Counted from the stretch's first letter, positions 18,304 to 27,008 are shown. The stretch: 58,329 nucleotides of DNA from Gloeocapsopsis sp. IPPAS B-1203 (GCF_002749975.1 NZ_PEIG01000025.1:1-58329), one strand, 5' to 3'. The notes: generated by a model not told the origin, from the sequence alone. A program made the numbers and translations.

Positions 18304-19305
18304 CTAGGCGGAATTTTTTCTCTGTTTTTGACGGCTTTTCAGATATAAGCTAGGGTTAACTCCATACTTCTTGCGAAATGCGGCTGCAAAGTAACTGCGG
18401 TCTGCAAAACCAACTGTACGAGCAACTTCCCCTACGCTCATTTCACCTGCTGCTAAAAGTTGTTCTGCTTTTTCTAATCTGTAGTGATGCAAATAACTAA
18501 AAGCTGTTGTACCAAATACTTGATGAAAACCTCGTTTGAGAGTGCAATCATTCAAACCTACTAATCGCGCTAGTGCAATTAAGGAAGGAGGATTATCTAT
18601 ATTCTTTATCAAAACGTCTTTTGCATAGTGAATGCGTTCAATATCATCTGGCTTGAGGTAATAGATATCTTTTTTAAATTGTCCTAGTGCTAACTCTTCT
18701 ACAATTAGCAATGCGATTAACTCTAATGCCTTACTTTCCAAATATATACGCTTAGCAACGTCTTGATAGGGACACTGTAGAATTTGTTGCAAAGCAATTG
18801 TCATCAAAGAATTCGTATTACCTGAACGCACATAATACCTGTTTTCTGGCTTTCCCAATAAATGGGTAAGTTGTGTAGCTTTTTGCTCAGTGTGTAGGTC
18901 TAGATATGAGTAAAAAAACTCTGCTTCAATCTGAATACTAATTGAAACATTTTTTGGGTTTGCTAACCATTCATAACATTCTTTTGGTGCTAAACCACTA
19001 CCACATACAGCGTACTGGTCGGTAAAAGCAGAACTAAATTGATTTTTGTGACCACCGGATAGATAGAAGGTGAACTCTACATCGTGTTGGCGTTCTGGAG
19101 ATTTGAGTATGAGATGATCGTGGAGTTGATACTCAGCAATTGTTAAGTCCAACCCTTCCCGCAATTGAAGATATCGGATGTATCCTTGACCTAACTCCTG
19201 GGGATATCGGTAAATTGTGTCAAACTCATCTGTAAACTGCTTTGGGAGTTCTTCAGCTTCTGAGAATAATTGCCAGAAATCTGTCTGCAAAATCGTAATG
19301 GACAT
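18304..19305 (-). CDS. AraC/PchR-family transcriptional regulator (cassette 2)
   Basis: 333 residues, ATG at 19305. The N-terminal effector region contains LGQGYIRYLQLREGLDLTI, shared in style with its two paralogues. The C-terminal double HTH is SLIALARLVGLNDCTLKRGF and VGEVARTVGFADRSYFAAAF, ending in the KKYGVNPS signature. It should activate the receptor gene that starts 210 bp downstream. A 7-2-7 dyad lies 37 bp upstream of its start. It is AT-richer than the cassette 1 and 3 regulators, suggesting a separate history. Confidence 0.92.
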   Translation of the reverse strand: MSITILQTDFWQLFSEAEELPKQFTDEFDTIYRYPQELGQGYIRYLQLREGLDLTIAEYQLHDHLILKSPERQHDVEFTFYLSGGHKNQFSSAFTDQYAVCGSGLAPKECYEWLANPKNVSISIQIEAEFFYSYLDLHTEQKATQLTHLLGKPENRYYVRSGNTNSLMTIALQQILQCPYQDVAKRIYLESKALELIALLIVEELALGQFKKDIYYLKPDDIERIHYAKDVLIKNIDNPPSLIALARLVGLNDCTLKRGFHQVFGTTAFSYLHHYRLEKAEQLLAAGEMSVGEVARTVGFADRSYFAAAFRKKYGVNPSLYLKSRQKQRKNSA

Positions 19306-19608
19306 TAGCTCTATATAGCGTCTGCGAGAAGTGAAATTACCACTAATAAATATTAGTTGAGTTTGTATTATTGCAAAAACATCCTAACAGAAGGCGTGTA
19401 AAGTTTTACCAGCGATCGCTACCACTTGCGCTATTAGAGATTTGTTAAAACTACGCTATGTCAGTTCTAGCCTGGGAAACAAGTTTTACTAGCACTGAAG
19501 CTTCTTGAGGATAGTGCTTATACTTAATTGCCAAGTATTCTTTCCCATAATTTAGCTGATACGTTAGAGTAAACCCTGGGAATAGATAGTGAGTAGGACG
19601 CTAAAGTT
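19306..19608. other. Intergenic region between cassette 2 and cytochrome b561
   Basis: Contains the dyad at 19342-19357 near the AraC start and, from about 19531, the leader shared with the decayed b561 copy (12620-12702). No coding sequence was recognised. Confidence 0.6.
19342..19357. promoter_or_regulatory. Inverted repeat ACTAATA-AA-TATTAGT upstream of AraC gene 2
   Basis: A perfect 7-2-7 AT-rich dyad 37 bp before the AraC start. The length is near that of Fur boxes, but the centre has two bases rather than one. It is a candidate operator only. Confidence 0.4.
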
Positions 19609-20214
19609 ATGACGGCTACTGATTCAGTACAAGCGCGATCGCCTCTTATCCCGCGACAAAGTATCGCTGCCAAAATTTTTCACTGGCTCAATATTATTAG
19701 CTTGTTATTAATGATTACTAGCGGATTGCAAATATATAATGCCAATCCAGTTTTTGGCGGACGTAACGGCATTCCTTTCCCGCCGATATTTTTGCTGGGA
19801 GGTTGGCTAGCAGGCGGGAGACACTGGCATTTTGCCGCCATGTGGCTATTTGCACTTAATTTGCTATGGTACGGTATTTATATTCTGGTGACACGCCGCT
19901 GGCGACATCGATTTGTCAGTGGTAAAGATATCAAAGCACTACAGCGTACTCAAAACCAAAAGCGACGCAACTATGCTTGGCATCGCATTGCTTACACGGC
20001 AATTATTCCCATATTGCTATTAGCGATATTTAGTGGATTAGGGATGTATAAACCTGCTCAATTTCACTGGATTGTTGATTGTTTTGGCAGTTGGCAAGCT
20101 TTAAGAATTGTTCACTTTGCAACAGTACCATTAGTCGTTATCTACGCTGCAATTCACTCGTGGTTAAGTTTAAAGGTTGGTGGTTCCCGCCTAGTTGAAT
20201 CGATGTTTTGGTAG
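19609..20214 (+). CDS. Cytochrome b561-type membrane protein
   Basis: 201 residues with about four membrane segments and histidines placed for two b hemes (KIFHWLNIISLLLMI near residue 23, RHWHFAAMWLFALN near 72, AWHRIAYTA near 124, LRIVHFATVPLVVIYAAIHSWL near 165-185). It is of the cytochrome b/b6 (b561) domain type. It should pass electrons between the membrane and the periplasmic molybdopterin lipoprotein encoded next, as in YedYZ-like pairs. Its stop codon lies inside the first hairpin of a two-hairpin repeat. A decayed copy is at 12703. Confidence 0.87.
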   Translation: MTATDSVQARSPLIPRQSIAAKIFHWLNIISLLLMITSGLQIYNANPVFGGRNGIPFPPIFLLGGWLAGGRHWHFAAMWLFALNLLWYGIYILVTRRWRHRFVSGKDIKALQRTQNQKRRNYAWHRIAYTAIIPILLLAIFSGLGMYKPAQFHWIVDCFGSWQALRIVHFATVPLVVIYAAIHSWLSLKVGGSRLVESMFW

Positions 20215-20257
20215 TCCACGCAGGTGGACTTTGTTTATCAGCCGCGACTTCAGTCGC
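20213..20257 (+). repeat. Two-hairpin intergenic repeat between b561 and molybdopterin genes
   Basis: Hairpin 1 is AGTCCAC-GCAG-GTGGACT (20213-20230), followed by a linker TTGTTTATCAGCC, then hairpin 2 GCGACT-TC-AGTCGC (20244-20257). The 7677 copies have the same plan, with one base pair changed on both sides of each stem. It falls inside the presumed b561-molybdopterin transcript. Confidence 0.8.
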
Positions 20258-20286
20258 CAGGTGTCCCATCAAATTCACGTAAAAAA

Positions 20287-20991
20287 ATGCATCAATTTCC
20301 GTCACGTCGCCGCTTTTTAGAATTATCTGGGCTTTCAAGTCTGAGTTTATTACTCGGCGGGTGTGCGCTGAGTTTAGTAGAAGGAGTTGTCGGTAAGACA
20401 TTTGAACCACGTAACCAAAGCGTCGAGTCTTTACTATTTAATTCTCAAAAGCTGATACCAGAATTTCCTGAAAGTGAGATTGAGCCAGAAGCACTCATTG
20501 TTAATACCTATAGATTTACTCCTGTTATCGATCCATCAACCTTTCGGTTAGTCATTGATGGTCAAGTGGATAATCCTTTGAGCTTGAGCATTGCAGAAAT
20601 TCAGCAGCTACCGCATCAGACTATGACAATTCGTCATGTTTGCGTTGAAGGATGGGCGGCGATCGTGCAATGGGGTGGTGTCCGCCTTGGCGATTTGGTA
20701 ACACTGGCGCAACCCAAATCAGATGTCCGCTATGTTTACTTTGAATCGGCGGATGGCTACTACGAAAGTTGGGATTTAGCTTCTGCGGTTCATCCGCAAA
20801 CACTCCTTGCCGATCAAAAGAATGGAGAACCTTTACCAATAGAAAACGGTGCGCCTTTACGTCTTGCTTCGCCAATTAAACTCGGTTACAAGCAAAGTAA
20901 ATGGGTAACGCGAATTACATTAGTTAATCAACTGCGGCGTTCTAAAGGGTATTGGGAAGATCAAGGTTACGAATGGTATGCAGGGCTTTAA
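20287..20991 (+). CDS. Tat-exported molybdopterin-dependent oxidoreductase lipoprotein (sulfite-oxidase/YedY-like)
   Basis: The frame is open from 20224, but those first 21 codons are repeat sequence; ATG 20287 gives MHQFPSRRRFLELSG, a twin-arginine signal. It is followed by LLLGGC, a lipobox, so the protein should be folded, exported and lipid-anchored. About 234 residues. The Oxidored_molyb domain contains TIRHVCVEGWAAIVQWGGV, whose Cys should ligate molybdenum, and YVYFESADGYYESWD. YedY-like enzymes reduce sulfoxides; the substrate here is unknown. It pairs with the b561 gene just upstream. Confidence 0.88.
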   Translation: MHQFPSRRRFLELSGLSSLSLLLGGCALSLVEGVVGKTFEPRNQSVESLLFNSQKLIPEFPESEIEPEALIVNTYRFTPVIDPSTFRLVIDGQVDNPLSLSIAEIQQLPHQTMTIRHVCVEGWAAIVQWGGVRLGDLVTLAQPKSDVRYVYFESADGYYESWDLASAVHPQTLLADQKNGEPLPIENGAPLRLASPIKLGYKQSKWVTRITLVNQLRRSKGYWEDQGYEWYAGL

Positions 20992-21322
20992 TGCAGCTGT
21001 TATGTCATTGCCTCAGCATTACGCGATCGCCTAATTCCTACTTTTGCCAGTTAGATTCATTTTTGTTTCTCTCATAGCTACTAGTGCTAGCAACCGCGAA
21101 AAAGGCAAGTGAGAGGAGGAAGGCTAAAAGTATAGAAATTTACCTTTAAAAGTACCACAGCAATCAATCCTGAGAAAGACGCAATCATCTATCTGCCATC
21201 CTAACTTTGTAAGGGTCAACAGCGAACAACTCACTTAGCTCGTTGGGTAGTGAAACAACCTGTGGCAAAGGCTCGTGGAGTAATCACGTGGGGGTTTCAA
21301 TAAATAACTGGTACGCGAACTT
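20992..21322. other. Intergenic region without recognised gene
   Basis: Short open stretches occur on the plus strand (for example to a stop near 21303), but none has a recognisable domain or ribosome-binding site. Nothing further can be supported. Confidence 0.5.
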
Positions 21323-22153
21323 ATGCACATTCATCATCTCAACTGCGGCTGTATGTGCCCAATCGGTGGGGCACTTTTTGATGGCTTCAGCCGCAGCTTA
21401 TTTTCTCACCTTGTCTGCCACTGTCTGCTGATTGAAACGAATCAGGGACTTGTTCTAGTCGATACTGGCTTTGGATTGCGTGATGTCCAGTCGCCTTACT
21501 CGCGGCTCAGTCCGTTTTTCATCCATTTTAATAATATCCAGTTTGAGCGCAAATATACGGCGATCGCACAGATTAACCAGCTAGGATTTTCTGCCAATGA
21601 CGTACGCCACATTGTACTAACCCATCTCGATTTCGATCATGCAGGCGGTTTAGAAGATTTCCCCGAAGCAACGGTGCATGTCATGCAAGCTGAGATTGAG
21701 GCAGTCCAAGATCGCCGTGGTTTCATCGCAACTCGGCGTTATCGGTCACAGCAGTGGGATGAAGTCAAACACTGGAAATACTATACGGCAGGAGGCGAAC
21801 CCTGGTATGGTTTTGAGGCAGTCCGCGATCTTGCTGGATTGCCACCAGAAATTCTGCTGATTCCGTTAACGGGTCACACGCGGGGTCATGCTGGCATTGC
21901 TATTCAAACACCGAATGGTTGGCTTTTACATGCAGGTGATGCCTATTTCTACCGACACGAGATGGATGCCTCAAATCGACATTGCACGCCAGGGCTACGA
22001 GTTTATCAGTCGATGATGGAGGTAGATCGCAAAGCGCGGCTCCACAATCAAGCGCGGTTACATACCCTATCGAGCAATCACCGCGATGTTCGCCTCTTTT
22101 GTAGTCATGATGCTGTCGAATTCAAAACGTTTACCAGCTATCGTGATGAATAA
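21323..22153 (+). CDS. MBL-fold metallo-hydrolase
   Basis: 276 residues. The metallo-beta-lactamase zinc signature is THLDFDHAGG (HxxxDH), with a later His in LTGHTRGHAGI and Asp/His in LLHAGDAYFYRHEMD and LFCSHDAVEF. The N-terminus CHCLLIETNQGLVLVDTGFG is the usual first strand pair. The fold resembles quorum-quenching lactonases and related hydrolases; the substrate is not evident. It starts at ATG 21323 without a strong Shine-Dalgarno. It lies between the molybdopterin gene and the cysteine-rich protein gene on the same strand, but spacing suggests separate transcription. Confidence 0.87.
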   Translation: MHIHHLNCGCMCPIGGALFDGFSRSLFSHLVCHCLLIETNQGLVLVDTGFGLRDVQSPYSRLSPFFIHFNNIQFERKYTAIAQINQLGFSANDVRHIVLTHLDFDHAGGLEDFPEATVHVMQAEIEAVQDRRGFIATRRYRSQQWDEVKHWKYYTAGGEPWYGFEAVRDLAGLPPEILLIPLTGHTRGHAGIAIQTPNGWLLHAGDAYFYRHEMDASNRHCTPGLRVYQSMMEVDRKARLHNQARLHTLSSNHRDVRLFCSHDAVEFKTFTSYRDE

Positions 22154-22272
22154 CATCGCCACTTGTCCAACCAGTCAGCAAAGTCAATACCTGAACCTCT
22201 CGTTAGAGAGAGGCGCAACAGCCGCGATCGCTCTAGTGTGATGATGTTGCAAGGCGGGAAAGGCTAAAACCC

Positions 22273-22638
22273 ATGACTTATGCGATGCAATTACACCAGA
22301 TTAACCAAGATATGCAGCAGTGCATCCAAAATTGCCTAGATTGCCATAGTGTCTGTCTCAACACAGTATCCTACTGCCTTCAACAAGGTAAAGACCATGC
22401 CGATGCTAAACACATTGCCTTGATGCTAGATTGCGCTGAGATCTGCCAGACGAGCGCCAACTTCATGCTCCGAAGTTCAGCTTTGCATATGCGAACCTGC
22501 GGGGTTTGTGCCGAAGTGTGCAATATGTGTGCGATGGATTGTCAGCGATTTGCTAACGATGCTCAAATGCAAGCTTGTGCCGATACTTGTCGTCGTTGTG
22601 CAGAGACTTGTCGAGAAATGTCAATGGCAGCGATGTAG
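22273..22638 (+). CDS. Four-helix-bundle copper-binding protein (DUF326/Csp-like)
   Basis: 121 residues with 16 cysteines, most in CxxC or CxxxC spacing along helices (CIQNCLDCHSVC, CAEIC, CGVCAEVCNMC, CADTCRRCAETC). This is the pattern of the copper storage proteins, which line a four-helix bundle with Cys to hold many Cu(I) ions. There is no signal peptide, so it is probably cytosolic (Csp3-like). It starts at ATG 22273. No copper ATPase or CueR-type regulator is adjacent. Confidence 0.88.
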   Translation: MTYAMQLHQINQDMQQCIQNCLDCHSVCLNTVSYCLQQGKDHADAKHIALMLDCAEICQTSANFMLRSSALHMRTCGVCAEVCNMCAMDCQRFANDAQMQACADTCRRCAETCREMSMAAM

Positions 22639-22980
22639 CGGTAACTTTTTTGGCGATCGCGAAACAATACTGTTGTCGGTTCAATATCAACTTGTGGTTA
22701 CTCAATCAGAGTTGCACCAATCATCGCGCTGCTAGTGAAAGGGCATCAGTAGGACAGTTTGAATCGTGCGATCGCTCCACCTAGCCGTAGCTTTTATTAA
22801 AAAATAATCATCATCATTACTATGCCAGATCATCCTTAAGACGAAGGTCAGCCCGATCCCACTATTCTAAGGTTGATTTGGGCTTGTACAGCGAGCTACA
22901 ACGCAAGAGAATATCATGCTGATCGCTGCTTGTGGAGTCACTGCGTACGTGACAAAAGATCTTCATAGGAGAAAGCCAAC
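22639..22980. other. Intergenic region without recognised gene
   Basis: Contains a HIP1 site and short chance frames. AGGAG at the very end serves the small ORF at 22981. Nothing else is supported. Confidence 0.5.
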
Positions 22981-23076
22981 ATGCAACTCAATCTCATACT
23001 GTTTTGGGTCACTGTCTCATTCGTGGTTGTGGGAGCAATTGTGCTGCTACTACAATCTGCGATCGGTTTCCATTAA
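22981..23076 (+). CDS. Small single-pass membrane peptide (31 aa)
   Basis: ATG at 22981 follows AGGAGAAAGCCAAC, a good ribosome-binding site. The peptide has a short polar start, one hydrophobic segment (VTVSFVVVGAIVLLLQ) and ends SAIGFH. It lies 26 bp upstream of the glycine-rich membrane protein gene on the same strand, so they may be co-translated. It is too short for homology to be judged by eye; reality rests on the RBS, the clean membrane segment and the context. Confidence 0.55.
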   Translation: MQLNLILFWVTVSFVVVGAIVLLLQSAIGFH

Positions 23077-23102
23077 CAAAGTGCAAATTGGAGGAAGCTT
23101 AT

Positions 23103-23618
23103 ATGAATTATCTGGTTGCTGTATTATCTGATCGCATGCAAGCTGAAGCAGCATACTCGGCTTTGGAAAACGAAGGTTTACCGACTCACCAGGTTGATAT
23201 TTTAGGGAAAGGCTACAAAAGTGCAGACGAGTATGGACTAATTGATCCAAATCAGCAAGCACGTAAAGGTGCAAAACGCTTGGTGTATTGGCTGGTGCCA
23301 TTTGGGTTTGTGGCAGGGTACACCTTCAACTTTTTAACGGGCATCGAGGTTTTTCCAGCGATTGGGAACGTTGGGAATCACATTTTTGGTGGCGTATTAG
23401 GAGCTGTCTCTGGCGCATTGGGGGCTTACCTAGTTGGTGGCAGTGTCGGTTTAACGGTTGGCAGTGGTGATGCATTGCCCTATCGCAATCGCCTTAATGC
23501 TGGCAAGTATCTGATTGTGGTCAAAGGCACTGAGGAACTGATTCAACAGGCAACTCGCGTGTTGCGATCTTTCGAGCCTGAGAATATTCAAGGCTACACC
23601 GAACCGACAAATGCTTGA
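23103..23618 (+). CDS. Glycine-rich membrane protein, general-stress-17M-like
   Basis: The frame opens earlier (23004), but ATG 23103 is preceded by GGAGGAAGC and gives MNYLVAVLSDRMQAEAAYSA, a natural start. 171 residues. The N-terminal and C-terminal parts (DRMQAEAAYSALENEGLP and LIVVKGTEELIQQATRVL) have the ferredoxin-like look of GSP17M/DUF1269-type proteins. The middle holds two hydrophobic Gly/Ala-rich segments (VFPAIGNVGNHIFGGVLGAV, ALGAYLVGGSVGLTVG). Such proteins are linked to stress and envelope functions without a known activity. The upstream 31-aa membrane peptide is probably in the same operon. Confidence 0.75.
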   Translation: MNYLVAVLSDRMQAEAAYSALENEGLPTHQVDILGKGYKSADEYGLIDPNQQARKGAKRLVYWLVPFGFVAGYTFNFLTGIEVFPAIGNVGNHIFGGVLGAVSGALGAYLVGGSVGLTVGSGDALPYRNRLNAGKYLIVVKGTEELIQQATRVLRSFEPENIQGYTEPTNA

Positions 23619-23667
23619 TCTCCTCTTCGTTTGTCGCAGAAAAGCCAGGAAGTCGTAAAATCAGGGA

Positions 23668-26109
23668 ATGGAAAATCAGCAGCAGCAACACCACTTCCCA
23701 ATTCTTCCTCATACTTGGAATCGTCCCATCGGTCTTGGGTGGGATAAACCCTACATTGTCCGCATGGCTAGCAATCTAGATGATGGTCCCTGGCATGGAA
23801 TGCCTTTAGGTGGCTTCGGTGCAGGTTGCATTGGTCGCGCTTCGCGTGGTGATTTTAATTTATGGCACATTGATGGTGGCGAGCATACTTTTAAAAGTAT
23901 TCCGGCGTGTCAATTTAGTGTATTTGAGCAACAAGCATCCACATCACAAGCTTTTGCTTTATGTACTGAACCTCCAACGGATAATACTTTAGCAGCTTGG
24001 CAGTGGTATCCAGGGCAGGGAAAAGGTGTTTATCACGCGCTGTATCCTCAAAGTTGGTTTGTTTATGAAAATGTCTTTCAAGCACAGCTTAGTTGCGTGC
24101 AATTTTCGCCAATTTTGCCAGAGAATTATCAAGAAACAAGTTATCCAGTTGCCGTTTTCGCGTGGACAGCACATAATCCCACAAATCAACCACTGACACT
24201 CAGTATTATGCTTTCTTGGCAAAATACAGTAGGTTGGTTTCAAAATGCCATCAAAAATCCTGAAATTAGAATGCGTGATGATGGCAGTCCGGTTTATGAA
24301 TATGAACCTTGTTTAGGTAATAGTGCTGGTAACTTGAATCGATGGATTGCTGAAGATAATTATTGTGCTTGCTTACTAGAACGCACTGGTAGTGATTTGC
24401 AAGATGGTATCGGACAGTGGGCGATCGCAACTACGCAACAACCCAATGTAGAACTTTTCTACCACACGCGCTGGAATCCTAAAGGTGATGGTGCAGAAAT
24501 TTGGCACAGTTTCGCCAATAATGGCTCTTTACCTAATACTGAAGATACAACCCCAGCAGGAGAACAAGAACAACTTGCGGCGGCGATCGCGGTGCGTTTT
24601 ACACTACAACCAGGCGAAACTCGCGAAATACCTTTTGCGATCGCTTGGGATTTTCCTGTGACTGAATTTGCACCAGGAGTGAAATATTTCCGCCGCTATA
24701 CTGATTTTTTTGGACGAGGTGGTAACAATGCAGTGGCGATCGCCCAAACAGCATTGCAAAACTATCAAACTTGGCAAAAGCAAATTCAAGCTTGGCAACA
24801 ACCTATTTTAGATCGCGAAGATCTCCCTAGTATTTTTAAAATGGCACTGTTTAACGAACTGTACGACCTCACGAGTGGTGGTACATTGTGGAGTGCAGCA
24901 GATGAACGCGATCCTATTGGTCAATTTGCGGTTTTAGAATGCTTTGACTACCGCTGGTATGAAAGTTTAGATGTCAGATTGTACGGCTCTTTTGCTTTAT
25001 TAATGCTCTGGTCTAAACTCGAAAAATCAGTGATTCGCGCCTTTGCCAGAGCAATTGGGCAACGCGACGATCGCACTCGTGTTATTGGTTACTATTACAC
25101 GCAGGGGCTAGAAAGTCCTACAGCTTTACACAAAGTTGCAGGTGCAACACCTCACGACTTAGGCGCACCAAATGAGCATCCCTGGGAAGCTACTAACTAT
25201 ACAAGTTATCAAGATTGCAATTTATGGAAAGATTTATCTTGTGATTTTGTCTTACAAGTCTACCGCGACTTTGTGCTGACTGGTGCAACAGATTGGGAGT
25301 TATTGTGGGATTGTTGGTCTGCGGTTGTGCAAACACTGACTTATTTAAAGACATTTGATTTAGATGAAGACGGAATTCCAGAAAATTCAGGTGCGCCGGA
25401 TCAAACATTTGATGATTGGCGCTTGCAAGGTATCAGTGCTTACTGTGGAGGATTGTGGTTAGCTGCACTCGAAGCGGCGATCGCGATTGGCAAAACTTTA
25501 CTCAGTTACCCCGAAGATCATCCTGCAAGTAAAATTCTGGCTGCTGCACCTGATTATCCACTCATTCCCGAAACTATTGAGATATTTCAATCTTGGTTAG
25601 AGCGATCGCGTCCTATTTATCAAGAAAAACTTTGGAACGGTCAATACTATCGCCTAGATAGCAATAGTGGTTCTGATGTAGTGATGGCAGATCAACTGTG
25701 CGGGCAATTTTATGCACGGCTACTCAAATTACCTGACATCGTGCCACAAGAGTGCGCTGCTCAAGCCTTAAACACTGTCTATGATGCTTGCTTTCTGAAA
25801 TTTCATGATGGTCAATTTGGAGCTGCTAATGGTCTAAAACCTGATGGTTTGCCAGAAAACCCAAAGGCAACGCATCCACTCGAAGTTTGGACAGGAATTA
25901 ACTTTGGACTCGCGGCGTTTCTGATGCAAATGGGTATGAAATCTGAAGCTTGGCGCATGACGCAAGCTGTTGTGCAACAAGTTTACGACAATGGATTACA
26001 GTTCCGTACTCCAGAAGCTATCACTGCTAAAGGTACATTTCGCGCGTGTCACTACCTCCGTCCAATGGCAATTTGGGCAATTTATGGTGTTTTAAGTAGA
26101 TGGACGTAA
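23668..26109 (+). CDS. GH116 family glycoside hydrolase (glucosylceramidase/beta-glucosidase type)
   Basis: 813 residues. The N-terminal beta-sandwich begins HGMPLGGFGAGCIGRASRGDF (shown to 20 or so residues), the standard GH116 start. The C-terminal alpha-toroid carries CFDYRWYESLDVRLYGSFA, the region of the nucleophile Glu, and GAPDQTFDDWRLQGISAY, matching the DQTYD-type acid/base motif of GBA2-like enzymes, with GGLWLAALEAA following. There is no signal peptide, so it should be cytosolic. Family members cleave beta-glucosides and glucosyl lipids. It starts at ATG 23668, 49 bp after the preceding gene. Confidence 0.92.
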   Translation: MENQQQQHHFPILPHTWNRPIGLGWDKPYIVRMASNLDDGPWHGMPLGGFGAGCIGRASRGDFNLWHIDGGEHTFKSIPACQFSVFEQQASTSQAFALCTEPPTDNTLAAWQWYPGQGKGVYHALYPQSWFVYENVFQAQLSCVQFSPILPENYQETSYPVAVFAWTAHNPTNQPLTLSIMLSWQNTVGWFQNAIKNPEIRMRDDGSPVYEYEPCLGNSAGNLNRWIAEDNYCACLLERTGSDLQDGIGQWAIATTQQPNVELFYHTRWNPKGDGAEIWHSFANNGSLPNTEDTTPAGEQEQLAAAIAVRFTLQPGETREIPFAIAWDFPVTEFAPGVKYFRRYTDFFGRGGNNAVAIAQTALQNYQTWQKQIQAWQQPILDREDLPSIFKMALFNELYDLTSGGTLWSAADERDPIGQFAVLECFDYRWYESLDVRLYGSFALLMLWSKLEKSVIRAFARAIGQRDDRTRVIGYYYTQGLESPTALHKVAGATPHDLGAPNEHPWEATNYTSYQDCNLWKDLSCDFVLQVYRDFVLTGATDWELLWDCWSAVVQTLTYLKTFDLDEDGIPENSGAPDQTFDDWRLQGISAYCGGLWLAALEAAIAIGKTLLSYPEDHPASKILAAAPDYPLIPETIEIFQSWLERSRPIYQEKLWNGQYYRLDSNSGSDVVMADQLCGQFYARLLKLPDIVPQECAAQALNTVYDACFLKFHDGQFGAANGLKPDGLPENPKATHPLEVWTGINFGLAAFLMQMGMKSEAWRMTQAVVQQVYDNGLQFRTPEAITAKGTFRACHYLRPMAIWAIYGVLSRWT

Positions 26110-26174
26110 TGGTTTATCACAAGTTTTATGCTGGTTAATTGCTAATAATTTTACATTTGTAGAACGTTGCATTT

Positions 26175-26260
26175 AATTTCCCCCGCCCCTCTTTATCTCC
26201 TCTAATTTTGAGGGAGAAGATAAAGAAAAACATTTATTCACGGGGCTGGGGGGCGCAATT
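26175..26260. repeat. Nested inverted repeat downstream of the GH116 gene
   Basis: Outer arms AATTTCCCCCGCCCC (26175-26189) and GGGGCTGGGGGGCGCAATT (26242-26260) pair imperfectly. Inner arms CTTTATCTCCTC and GAGGGAGAAGATAAAG form a second stem around TAATTTT. It could act as a terminator or be a decayed miniature element. The remaining intergenic sequence to 26460 shows no gene. Confidence 0.55.
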
Positions 26261-26460
26261 GACTCAACTACGTAAGTCCTGATTTATTTTCACTTACTTA
26301 AAGTTTTTGTAAAGTTCGATCCGAATTTGCGTAATTCTTGACTGAAACACTGACAAATCTACATAGGTTCGTAGTTTCACTTGTTGCAATATGAGCTTAT
26401 GCTTTCAGCTGCTTGCGCAGCTAACTTGCACAAACGCAACAATCAGCAAGTTTTATAGCC

Positions 26461-26910
26461 ATGCCAGTCAAGAATTTTCTCAAACCTCACCAAAAAGAAC
26501 AACTGCAGCAAGCGCTGCGCGAAAGTCAATGCCCATACTTCAGGGAAAGGGTGCTAATGTTACTCCTGATGAACGACGGTAAAACTTATCAAGAAATCGC
26601 TGATTTTATTGGTTGCTCGTATCGTACTGTAGCTTACTGGTGCACCCATAGCGAGCCAGACAACTTAGATAGTATGAAAGACCAGAGGCAAAATGGTAAT
26701 TACCGCAAAGCCACAACAGAATACATTGATTTGTTGATGGAGGTAGTACAAAAAAAACCTAGTGAGTTTGGATTAAATTTTGATGCTTGGAGTGGAGAAC
26801 GACTAGCAAACTATCTTGCACAATCTACAGGCATTCAACTCACAGGCGCACACGTCAGAAAGCTCCTCAAAAAGCAACATGATACCTCCCGAAAGTGCTG
26901 TACTAAATGA
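26461..26910 (+). CDS. IS630-like helix-turn-helix protein without transposase catalytic domain
   Basis: 149 residues. The first HTH (DGKTYQEIADFIGCSYRTVAYW) and the winged-helix part (KKPSEFGLNFDAWSGERLANYL, TGIQLTGAHVRKLLKK) match the N-terminal half of IS630/Tc1-type transposases. No DDE domain follows in any frame before the palindrome at 26981. It is either a truncated insertion sequence, an orfA that lost its orfB, or a stand-alone DNA-binding protein. The intact frame favours recent truncation or retention. No clear IS ends were found. Confidence 0.75.
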   Translation: MPVKNFLKPHQKEQLQQALRESQCPYFRERVLMLLLMNDGKTYQEIADFIGCSYRTVAYWCTHSEPDNLDSMKDQRQNGNYRKATTEYIDLLMEVVQKKPSEFGLNFDAWSGERLANYLAQSTGIQLTGAHVRKLLKKQHDTSRKCCTK

Positions 26911-26980
26911 TTTTCTGACATCAGACCTTAAATATTTCTGAATCTGTTTTGAAAAATCTAGATTTTAATTAAGATAGAAC

Positions 26981-27008
26981 TTAAGGGCAGTTTTAAAACT
27001 GCCCTTAA
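26981..27008. terminator. Perfect 28-bp palindrome, possible bidirectional terminator
   Basis: TTAAGGGCAGTTTT and its exact complement abut, giving 14-bp arms with no loop bases. The A/T-rich flanks could give U-tracts on either strand. It lies 70 bp after the HTH gene. It may instead be one end of the lost insertion sequence. No gene is seen from here to the Zur-like box. Confidence 0.6.

Noticed and set aside
20224-20286. Upstream extension of the molybdopterin gene
   Set aside because: Those codons are the two-hairpin repeat; the twin-arginine start at 20287 is clear.
26391-26582. 63-aa frame overlapping the HTH gene
   Set aside because: It is out of frame with the recognisable IS630-type HTH and has no support.
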